42,379 nt of DNA, from NCBI GenBank assembly GCA_003693705.1, contig RBZT01000700.1:1-42379 (forward strand). Reading direction: 5' to 3'. The translations under genes and the position numbers were made by a program. This DNA is from Polymyxa betae. Its lineage: Eukaryota > Endomyxa > Phytomyxea > Plasmodiophorida > Plasmodiophoridae. Positions 32,738 through 41,850 of this stretch are shown here, one piece after another. Each line of letters begins with the position of its first letter. The stretch's first letter is position 1. Under the pieces are notes generated by a model. It had not been told where the DNA came from, ran no database searches, and was given only the letters and a program-made list of their open reading frames with translations.

Positions 32738-35700
32738 GAGAAATGGGCCGGTATGACGATCGATAATTTAATGTCTGAGCTACAGACGGATTCCCAAACG
32801 GGTTTAAGCTCTGATGAAGTGCAGCGTCGGATTGAGTCTATTGGTGCGAACGTCCTGGATAAGCCCAAATCGACTCCGTTCTATGAGATTATGTGGGAGG
32901 CCATTAATAACGCCATCGTCTGGCTCATGGTGGCCGGTATCACGGCCAAGTTCGTCACCAAGAAGATCACCGACGCCGTCGTCATGCTGCTCTGTGTCCT
33001 GTTCCTGATCGGAATGGGAACCTTGCCGGAATGGCAGGCTACACGTCAAGCTAATAATCTCGCTATTGAGGCTCCTGGTCAAGTTCAGGTCCTTCGTGAT
33101 GGACAGCCTCAGGTCAGTAATTACACACTTGCTGTTTTCAAGATTTTTTTCTAATAATTTTTGCCTCATTTGTTCCCATTTTATCAGAATATGTTTTCAA
33201 TTTTATCAAAAAAGTTTTCAATTCTATCCAAAAAGTCCTCAATTTTATCAGAAAAGTTGATCACTTTTGATTGTCTTTGATTTTGTTCACAAGGTTTCTG
33301 TTGTTTCAAAACCCTAAACCCTGACTCCTTGGCAGATGATTTCTGCGGAGCAGCTGGTCCCTGGTGATATCATCACTCTGCGAACTGGTGATCGTGCTCC
33401 TGCTGATTGTCGTGTCATTGAATCCAACTGCCTTCAAATCACCGAGGCCGAACTCACCGGAGAGTCGGAACTGATCGAGAAATCCCCTGAGCCTGTTCAG
33501 GAGCCCGGCTCGTCTGGGACCTACGACAACTTAATCCTCATGGGGACCATGGTCGCCAATGGGGACTGTACGGCCGTGGTTGTCGAGACCGGAATGCGCG
33601 CTCGCTATGGGTCGATTCAGGATATGTTGATCATGGTATGTAACATTACTTGTAGGATTATCGGTTCAAGTCCGATCCTTCTAAGCGTTTTGAATTTTTA
33701 TCTAAAAAAGTTTTATTTAAAAAAAGTTTATATTTATTTTTATTCTTTTCACTTTTCAAAGGATCGCTAATCCCGTTCTTCAGAAAGAGAGGAAATCGAC
33801 TCCGCTGACGGACAAGGTCTCTTCTCTGGTCCTGAATTTCACCAAATTCACTGTTGGTGTCGCGACCGTCCTCTCCGCTACCTGTATCGGCCTGCGCCGA
33901 ATCCCCGACCCGAATTCGAGCTCGAGTTTCGTCCTGCAGAACTTGATGCTGGGTCTGGAACTCTGTATCGCGGTCATCCCGGAAGGCCTTCCTATTGTCT
34001 GCGCATTGGCGTTGAACTCCGGCATGAAAGCGATGAAGGAGATCTGCAACACACGAGCCCGCACCATGTCCGCTGTCGAATGCCTCTCTTCTGTTGATGT
34101 CTTCTGTACGGACAAAACCGGCACTCTCACCACCGGCAAGATGACGGTCGTGGGCGTGTACGTCCCCGGGTCCGAGTTCCGTCTCCTGGCTGATGGTCAG
34201 GCTGTGAAGGATGATATCTGTGCTGGTCAGAGATCGGTCGTGTATGATGGTCCGGAACTCGATCTGATCATGTCGTCGGCTGCATTATGTAATAGTGCCG
34301 AATTACTCGATGGAGCCTGGAAAGGACAAATGTCCGATGTTGCTCTCGCTGAAGTTGCTCATAAGCGAAAGATTGACGCCAAGAAGGTACCGTTTTTCAA
34401 ACAACTTTTCAGCTTTTCAGATTTTTTTCGATTTTTTTCTGAATAATTTTCTGTTTTTTTCTTGTCATCTCGTTTTTTTCATTCATAATATAATGTTTCT
34501 TTATGTCATCTTTCATATTAATTTCTCTTCATTTTATCTTAAATTTCATCATTTTCATCAATGTTGGATCTAACTTCATCTCTAATTTTGTTTTGCAGAT
34601 CTTCGATACAATCGCCACGAACACCTTCGATTCTAAGCGGAAGATGATGTCGGTTGTTGTTAACAACAACCCTGAAAATCCCATCTTCGCATCCATAACC
34701 GATGCTCGATACGTGGCTGTCGTCAAAGGTCTCGCTGTTTCTTCTAAACCCTAAACCCTAATGTTAATATCCCTGTCCAGGTGCTCCGGAGAAGATCCTC
34801 GATTTATGTGATGATCTGCGTCAGTCTAATGGAGAAATCCATCAACTGTCAATGGAAGACCGACACGACCTACAACGGCGTGCTCGCATCCTGTCCGAGT
34901 CCGGATATCGAATCCTGGCGCTGGCGTACCGGCCCCTCCCGAGCCGTGACGATCTCAGCCCGCGATTCGTCGAAGATCGTCTGGTGTTTGTCGGATTTAT
35001 GGCGATCGTGGATCCGCTGCGTGATTCTGTCCAAGACACCGTTCGCCGCCTTCATCAAGCCGGAATCGCGGTCAAGATGATCACGGGTGATTCGATCGGG
35101 ACGGCGTCCGCCATTGCCCGCCAGGCTCGCATACTCTATAACGCCGACCCGTTCACGGCCTGCGTTGAATGCACGGACCTGCAAGCGTTACGTAAAGAGG
35201 TCGACGATCTCTTCTTTCGACAGCTTCTCCTTCTGTACAAATGTCAACCCGTGGTGGCCTCCAACCCGGACTTGCTGCAGAATATCGCGCGATATCTCAA
35301 AGATGGTGATACTCCGGAGTCCGTCGGCACACAGTTCAAAGAAGCTCAGACAGAACTGGATGATTTCGTGGAACGGACTGCAGTGTTCGCACGAGCGCAG
35401 CCTGAAGATAAGGTCAGTTATGTGATGAGGATTGAAACCCTAAAACCCTAACCCTCTTCAGGTCACTATTGTCGAATCTGTACAACGTCGGAAGCATATC
35501 GTGGCCATGACGGGTGATGGTGTCAATGACGCTCCGGCGTTAAAGAAGGCCGATGCCGGAATCGCGGTGAAATCCGCCACGGACTTGGCGAAACGTGCTG
35601 CCCCTGTGAACTTGTTGGATGAGGACTTCACTCGTGTTGGACAGATCATCTGTGAAGGACGTCGTGTCGCATACAACATGGTCAAGGCCGTCTTCTGCAT

Positions 35701-36811
35701 GTTCGGGGGAAACGTCGGTGAGCTCGGCCCTTTCTTGGGTCAACTGGGTGGGATTCCCGCACCACTCCGCGGTCTACAGGTCCTCTGGTTAAACGCCAAC
35801 ACCGATATCTTTAATATCACCCCATTTGCCAACGATCAGGTATGACAAGTGGCTTGCTTTCATACTTTTCACAATTTTCCCAATTGCTAAGACACAATTT
35901 TGAATATATTGCGCGGTTAATTTTTCGAGTCTCACATTTTGCGCTTTCGATTTGGCTCTCTTTTACGCACTTTGTTGCGTTGTTATTTTATGCGTGGCCT
36001 TTATTTTCGCTTTCACTTGGCTTACAAATCCGCACTTTTACAATCATTGTGCGGTTTATTTTTACTCTTCGCGCTTTTTTGAGTTTGCGCGTCGCGTTTT
36101 TTTGCTTTCGATTTGTCTTACAGTCACGCACTTTTCTGCGTTTGTGTTTATCTTGTTCAATCCTTGATTGTGCTTGTTCACTGATTGATTCGTTTATAGC
36201 CAGTCCATGACTTGATGGCGGATCTTCCTATATCTCCATCTGCTCCAGTTCTAAAATATTGGCATTGGGTCCAAATTATTGGCATCAACTTGTTGACCAC
36301 CATGTTCTCCTACTTCATCTTACTGTTCGGCAACCGTCGTCTGACCGGAAGCTTTCTCGGACACGTTTCGGATCCTCATTCCACCTCTGCCGCCAGCGCT
36401 TTTGCCTCCATCAGTACTGCTGTCACGACATTCATGGTCGTATCGCAGCTGCTGCTCTCTTATACATGCCGAAATCTCGAGGGGTCCTTCGTCGGAAGGG
36501 AATTCTTCACGAACTGGCCAATGCACGCGGCTATCATCGGATCATCAGCATTGACCATTGGCGTGCCTTTTATCCCAAAAGTCAACCACTATTTGGAGAT
36601 GCATTCTATGCCTTATCTACTCCTGATCGTGGCCCTCGCATGTTCACCATGCTTAATGCTCGGTCATGAAGCTATGAAACTGATCAGGCGCCGCAATGCA
36701 ATTCGTTTCACGGATGAATCTGCTGTTCCTCCCACACCCGATCAAGGCTTATGGAGTTACACAAAAAGCGCTCTATCAACGCTGCGAAGATTGGTGAAGA
36801 GATCCCATTGA
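32738..36811 (+). CDS. P-type II cation-transporting ATPase, seven exons
   Basis: Exons 32738-33112, 33336-33635, 33784-34386, 34599-34728, 34781-35412, 35462-35839 and 36200-36811 join in phase and give about 1004 residues from the ATG at 32753, the normal length of type II P-ATPases (Ca2+, Na+/K+ or Na+ pumps). Motifs appear in order: GLSSDEVQRRIESIGANVL (N-terminal cation-ATPase domain), membrane helices M1-M2, LVPGDI and LTGES (actuator), IPEGLP in M4, CTDKTGTLTTGK with the phosphorylated Asp near residue 330, VKGAPE (nucleotide domain, restored only by splicing), DPLRDSV and MITGDS, TGDGVNDAPALKKADAGIA (hinge), then M5-M10 including LNANTDIF in M6. IPEGLP without LL after it resembles Ca2+/SPCA or fungal-type Na+ pumps more than animal Na+/K+ pumps, but the ion is uncertain. 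Introns are 223, 148, 212, 52, 49 and 360 bp. An N-terminal exon at 32031 may exist. Confidence 0.9.
33170..33258. repeat. AT-rich tandem repeat in ATPase intron 1
   Basis: Three imperfect copies of about 24 bases with the core TTTCAATTTTATCAGAAAAG lie in the first intron (33113-33335). Confidence 0.7.
33308..33322. repeat. Telomere-type patch before a 3' splice site (ATPase intron 1)
   Basis: AAAACCCTAAACCCT ends 13 bases before the acceptor GGCAG at 33331-33335. CCCTAAA could double as a branch-point sequence. Confidence 0.85.
33651..33692 (+). other. tRNA T-arm (B-box)-like sequence in ATPase intron 2
   Basis: ATCGG-TTCAAGT-CCGAT forms a perfect 5-bp T stem with a 7-base loop containing the B-box consensus GGTTCAAGTCC. 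No matching D arm or 5' acceptor strand is found upstream, so it is at most a tRNA-derived fragment. Confidence 0.35.
34744..34762. repeat. Telomere-type patch filling a 52-bp ATPase intron
   Basis: CTAAACCCTAAACCCTAA occupies over a third of the intron at 34729-34780 and ends about 18 bases before the acceptor TGTCCAG. Confidence 0.9.
35435..35455. repeat. Telomere-type patch in a 49-bp ATPase intron
   Basis: AAACCCTAAAACCCTAACCC runs to within 7 bases of the acceptor CTTCAG in the intron 35413-35461. It is the only candidate polypyrimidine and branch-point region in this intron. Confidence 0.9.
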
Positions 36812-37189
36812 GCACCAATACTCATAATTACCCAACTTCTTATATACCTTTCTCATTGTAGTTTTTCAAATACACTTTTATATCATTTCCATATCATCTC
36901 TTCTTGCTGTCCTTGTTGGCATGATTTGCTTCGGAAAAGCCTCGCTTACTATAGGAAGCTAATGCCGTAAGCTATCGGAAGCTAATTGCGTTTATTACAT
37001 TGTAGTAACTTTTAAATCAAGCATTTTGGGTCATCTCCAGATATCCAAGTTCTGAAGCTTTGTCAGATCTCCAATAAGAGGTTCATGACTTTGGAAATCT
37101 TCTGGTAAGTGCTTTAGAGAGGTTGTGGAATATGATTTTTACAGCTCTAATTTATGATGAATTGCCTGAAAGTAATATCCCAGTCAACA
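36812..37189. other. Spacer
   Basis: Non-coding AT-rich sequence after the ATPase. GGAAGCTAATGCCGTAAGC and GGAAGCTAATTGCG form a small direct repeat near 36953 and 36979. Confidence 0.4.
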
Positions 37190-37245
37190 TAAAAATGACA
37201 GAAAATTGACATCATTAATACAATGATGTTCAAGACAGTATAATA

Positions 37246-38213
37246 TTGGTTTTAGAGAAGTTTCGAGATATTCACTCAGATCAGATGATGAATTCAAATT
37301 TGGCTTCTTCACGCAATTATTCACTCGCTGAAGACACTCCAACATACGCTTCTGTGATATACTCAGACAATACAAATAAATTTGAACATAGTAATACCGT
37401 CCCGAATCCTTTCATAGAATATCTCAAAGACACAGGAGTAAGATTTCTGTATCAGGAAGAAGCCACATCTCTTCTACCTCATACTGGAACGTTATCAAAA
37501 TCTTTATTACACCATACAGATATCGCTCCAGATTTACCTCCTATTCTGGAAACTAGCAATGTAATTCTTTCTTATCAAGTCTCATGTCATAGAAATCTCT
37601 GAGATTTTCGTAATCAGATTGATGAGCCTGTTGAAACTATATACCGGAAACGTCCTCGTATTGAAGAGAAATCATCATCAACAGACATTCAATATTTCTT
37701 CAATCATGATGTTACTGATATTCACGACTATTTCAGTCTCTGCAAGTTTCTGGTGAATTTTTTAGAGCCGTTCTGTCCCTCTATATATTGACTGTAGATT
37801 AGATCAAAGAGCCGAATAATGAAGAACTTCAATCTCTGTCTTCGACTTGTGGTGATACAGATCAATGCTCCATGACAAACTGTCAATTTTTTACCAATGT
37901 GAAAGGACATTATCTGGATGTGAGCGAAATCAGACAAATCCGTTCTGCTCGTTGTACATTACAAAAGCTAATTCTGATTGCGAATCTGTATCGGAAATTG
38001 ATCTGGGCTTCCCGAAAATATGAATGGTCATGGAGGAAGGGTGATGGGATAGTACAGGCCTGGCTGATTCAAGTATGTCGTCCTGTATTACGATGTGTCA
38101 TGGAATGCTGTCAGAAAGATCTCCGGAAGTTTCAGACACTTTGGGGGAATCCCTTCAGTCATTGGGTACTCCAAGAGAAATGTTTCAGAGATGAATGTCG
38201 ATCGAAACCGTAA
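37246..38213 (+). pseudogene. Unknown duplicated gene, unit 1
   Basis: The first frame (37246-37602) meets a TGA at 37600-37602. The same frame continues RNQIDEPVETIYRKRPRIEE and FFNHDVTDIHDYFSLCKFL up to 37752. A 50-bp intron (37753-37802, GTGAAT...GATTAG) then leads in phase to IKEPNNEELQSLSS, LQKLILIANLYRKLIWASR, VLRCVMECCQKDLRKFQTLW and GNPFSHWVLQEKC, with stop at 38213. The matching unit 2 confirms the exon order. The alternating helical blocks recall a cyclin box very faintly; I do not claim that. The in-frame TGA suggests a pseudogene, or the start may be after it. Confidence 0.5.
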
Positions 38214-38228
38214 ATTGCCGATCAGTCT

Positions 38229-39118
38229 ATGAATCAGGTCCAAGATAGATCTATTGACCCTCCTGCTCTACAAACTGACCATAATCCGTCCTTAAAACGG
38301 ATGAAGATTTGTTCACCAACAACAAATCTCATGCTGCCAATGTTTAGCGCTCTGCCTGAATTTCTGAAATCGTTAAATTTTGATGTCGAGGAGATCACAG
38401 ATTACATTACACTTTGTGCTTTTCTGGTGAGATTTATTCATATTGAATGCGGAATCTCCCGCTCAATCTTTCATTCAGAAAAAGCAGCCTGATGATAACG
38501 AGTACGCGTTTCTTACTGATACGAACATATTGTTCCCATCAATGGGCAGAAAGCACTCTGTAAGAGACCCCTCTTGATGATGATTTCATATTGACCGAAA
38601 CCTCGGAAATCTCAACTTCGGCAACCACGTTACAGAGATTGATATTGGCGGCCAGTTTATGTCTAAAAATAGCTCGGGCCAAGATTACCGACCCGAAATT
38701 GAACATGAGACGTGAAGGCTGTCGTGATTGGCTGCGGCGAACATGTTACTCAGTACTTTCATGTGTTACAATATGCTGTCAGAATGATCTTCGGGTCTTT
38801 CAATCTCGATGGGGAAATCCGTTCCAGCACAGTCATTTTGGGGAGCTTTGTTATAGGCATAATGGCAAGACTAAACAGTGCGGATTTGAAACTCTCATTA
38901 TCAGTGACAATAAGAAATTCTCCATCAAATCACAACTAGTTCGTGATAGAAGAGACCATGCTCATTGCCTATTGAAATATCCTATGAAAGGATTTGAGAC
39001 GGTAATCCTGTATTCAAGTCTATTTGTAGCGTCTGAATATATCACAGAAGGTCATGTTGATGTGTATTCAGCGAATGAATATTTACGTGAAAAAGCCATA
39101 TTTAAATCCATCACCTGA
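38229..39118 (+). CDS. Unknown duplicated gene, unit 2
   Basis: It starts 15 bases after unit 1 ends. Exon 1 (38229-38426) ends NFDVEEITDYITLCAFL, matching HDVTDIHDYFSLCKFL of unit 1. A 52-bp intron at the same site (38427-38478, GTGAGA...ATTCAG) leads in phase to KKQPDDNEYAFL, matching IKEPNNEELQSL. A second intron, 38560-38635 (GTAAGAG...GTTACAG), restores the frame to RLILAASLCLKIARAK, then VLSCVTICCQNDLRVFQSRW and GNPFQHSHFGELC. The frame ends at 39118 inside the right inverted repeat. Every exon joins in phase without a stop, so this copy may be active. No known family; Cys pairs and WGNPF are its clearest signature. Confidence 0.5.
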
Positions 39119-39205
39119 TCTGAGTGAATATCTCCAAGATTCTCTAAATCCAATATTATACTGTCTTGAACATCATTGTAATAATGATGTCAATTATTTC
39201 TGTCA

Positions 39206-40394
39206 TATATTTGGACATTATATAGATCAATATCAATTTCAACAGAATTATTGTCCTGGACCTACTGGACAATGTCCTGCTCTTTCTGCAGTAAATTAGT
39301 AAAGTATTGTTCAATTTTTACTCAGCTCTACAAATTTTCACGCAAATTGTTCCAAACAATCAATGACTAAACACAGCCAACAATGTTAACATTCACATAC
39401 AGAATTCGTATGAAGAATATTTCACAGAATTATGCACTGTTCATTACAGGCAACTTTAACAGAAATCATCAACTACACTCAAATCACAAGTTACTAGATG
39501 CATAGTAATACTGAAAAGGCTGTACGAGAATTCGAACTGCTAGTGATGATCGTACGACCACGGAGTCGAACAAAATGTTGAGAGTGCGACTTTACAGGTT
39601 GAGGTTTTAGCATAACCGTTGCGGACCTTTTAATCTATAGTATTTGGAATTCACGAAATCGTTTCCACTTTGTATAGCAAGTGTGAAAAACTTCGCATTT
39701 TTGAGAATATGACCGCAAATCGAACGGTTTTGCGTCGGATTGTTTTGGACGAATTCGCAGATCGGAACTGAGAGGAAACCCTCCTGCTTGATATTGTCAC
39801 ACATAAGTCCATCTATAAGGAAAGCGATAATCTCAGTGGCATCGAACTGAGTGCCAAATTGCACGATTAATCGAGCTCTGTTACTGCGCATGAGATCCCG
39901 AAATCGCGACTTTTGATGAGCTGATTCAGGACCCTAAAAGCCACGTTTGTGCCAAACTATGGCATAGTCGGTTCAAATGGGAACGATAGAAGCCATTGAC
40001 ACTGTTAAGTGTGTCATAAATGGTCCCATGAGACTGAGCTTCATAATGTTCAAACCGTCGATCCATCAATCATCAGCGCCATCTGGAGATATCACTGGAC
40101 GTGACGAAGGGATTCTATCAGAGGAATGGAGTGCGGGAATACAGAGGACGGGAAGCGAGGAGCGACTATCAGATTGACATTCCATGAATCTACGAACTCC
40201 GTATCGATCCTCAGCACGCTCTTACAGACGGTTCAGGAATGTTCCTGTAACAGATATCTAAATAATTCTCAATTCAAAAAGGCCAATAATAGATAATTTT
40301 AATTTGGAGAAAACTTTGACCTGATGAGAGATGATTTCCGTGAAACTTTCATCGAAGATTCTCCAGGCTCCGTAGACTAATCGTCACTGACTCC
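39206..40394. other. Spacer with one minus-strand open frame
   Basis: No gene supported apart from the frame at 39607-39935. A short ORF at 39977-40177 has no recognised features. Confidence 0.35.
39607..39935 (-). CDS. Uncharacterised open frame
   Basis: Open for about 108 codons on the minus strand (first ATG at 39891), with a coherent globular composition: FRDLMRSNRARLIVQFGTQF, DATEIIAFLIDGLM, FLSVPICEFVQNN and FTLAIQSGNDFV. Alternating strands and helices suggest a real protein or an exon of one. A TAG followed by a telomere-like GGGTCC lies just upstream. No domain recognised. Confidence 0.35.
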
Positions 40395-41850
40395 GTGATG
40401 ATCGAATTTCTTCACTCTTCATTCCTTCTGATGGTCGCGTTCCGTCTCTGCATCGGCGTCGCCGCCGTACTGGTCCTGCCTGGGCTCGGCGCCCTGGTTC
40501 AGGAGGACGCTCTTTGTTCGATGCCGCGACTAGTGAGCGCCGAGGATCGAGCGGCGGCCGCCCTGTTACCGGACACGTTGGAGGTCCTGGTCCAGCACGC
40601 CCTCATCTCGGAGACGTTCTGCGATCTGGTTCGTGATCGGCTTCAGGCAGCGATCCGCAGAGAGATCGTGGAGCCGCTCTTTGACCCGATGCGATTCGAT
40701 ACGGAAGTAACGTCGACATTGCGGATCATGTTACGGGTTCCGGACTCCGAAAACGAAGGAGATCGATCAGGTCTCGTACGCCGATTGAAACGATTGCGAT
40801 CGTCCTTGGTCCGAAGTCCGATTCGCGATCCGCCACGGATTCCGTATCTGATCGAGACTCTGAAATCCTCTCTGACTGAATCCAAGATCATTTATTTAGC
40901 AGAAATATTGTCCGAGTTAGCGACATCTGCGGACTGGAAATTAGTGCAGAAGTCCGTGGAGTTCTTCATCACGGAATGCGATTGTCACGCACTCTGTAAT
41001 TATATGATGGGATACCTGTTAGGTCCGGGATCTGATCTCTACGGACTCACGGACCAGCTACAATCTCTCATTGTTCATGTTCTTAGTCCGCATTATAACC
41101 CATCAATACTCCGTCACTTCCACTCTGTCCTGTCTCGTCTCCAGCCCAGTCGGTCGTACTGGACCAGCACGGAGATTCTGGACAAGTGCGGACGTGCGCT
41201 TCCGCCCCTGCTCCAGCTGTATCTGCGCACCTATAACCAGTACGACCTGCGCGATCATATCGTGAAACGGCATCTGGAAGAAGTCCGTGCGGATCCCGAT
41301 CTGATCTCGTCTCTCTATCAGATTCGGAGTTTGTCTCAAGATCGATCTCGTCCTGCGCATTCCGCAGTTGTCCGTGAGCGAATTCCGCCGCCTCGCTCCG
41401 CTCCTGTTACGGACGTCGTTCGAGGATCTGTTCCCGCAGCTGGTCCATGCGGGCCGGTACGACCTCGTCTTGGAGCTGTTCCGACTTCGCGGTCTGGTCC
41501 GTGGCAACTTTCGTGTCATGCAGCCTGTATGGGCGTATCTGTCATGTTTGGTGACTATTAAATTAGGCCGTGGCGATATAGTTGATGGGTTCCTCTCCAT
41601 TCCGTTCACCACGACCAGAATTCGGCGCAACCTTCACGCACTCCGTAGATACGATCCACAACGGATATCGGGACATAATCGGGAATCGCTCGACCTGCTC
41701 TACCGACTGTTACAGAGCCGGTACGACCAGCTCCGTGATGAATTCGCGCACCTGTCGGAGATGCCACTGGATCGCGACGAGGTCGTACTGGACCACGAGG
41801 CGTTTCTCGCGGTCCTGGATGAGCCCCATCCGCGCCAAACTTATCTGTGA
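40395..41850 (+). pseudogene. Secreted helical protein gene with a single frameshift
   Basis: The first frame begins with a hydrophobic signal segment (FLLMVAFRLCIGVAAVLVLP), then LPDTLEVLVQHALISETFC, resembling the F-box-like start of the 23 kb genes, and long helical stretches to SSLYQIRSLSQ near 41340. From there the protein-like sequence continues only in the next frame: KIDLVLRIPQLSVSEFRRL, DLFPQLVHAGRYDLVLELF and LDLLYRLLQSRYDQLRDEF, ending TGA at 41850. One base must be skipped and no intron fits. It is nearly intact, about 480 residues, so a recent pseudogene or one sequence error is possible. Family membership with 23-26 kb is inferred from layout. Confidence 0.6.

Larger units (their letters stand above)
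37190..39205. mobile_element. Putative element bounded by inverted repeats of about 230 bp
   Basis: The sequence at about 37190-37425, read in reverse complement, matches about 38972-39205. Shared words include TATGAAAGGATT, GAGTATATCACAGAAG (one change), CTGATCTGAGTGAATATCT and ATACTGTCTTGAACATCATT. The longest identical runs exceed 25 bases. Both arms keep protein-like frames (DLSEYL..SL.PILYCLEHHC), so the left arm looks like the end of a third, inverted gene copy. Between the arms lie two tandem gene units. Composition is AT-rich compared with the ATPase. No transposase motif and no target-site duplication was recognised, so the mobile-element label is an inference. Confidence 0.55.

Noticed and set aside
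37872-38213. Cyclin-box identity for the duplicated units
   Set aside because: Only the general helix pattern resembles cyclins; no diagnostic residues could be matched.
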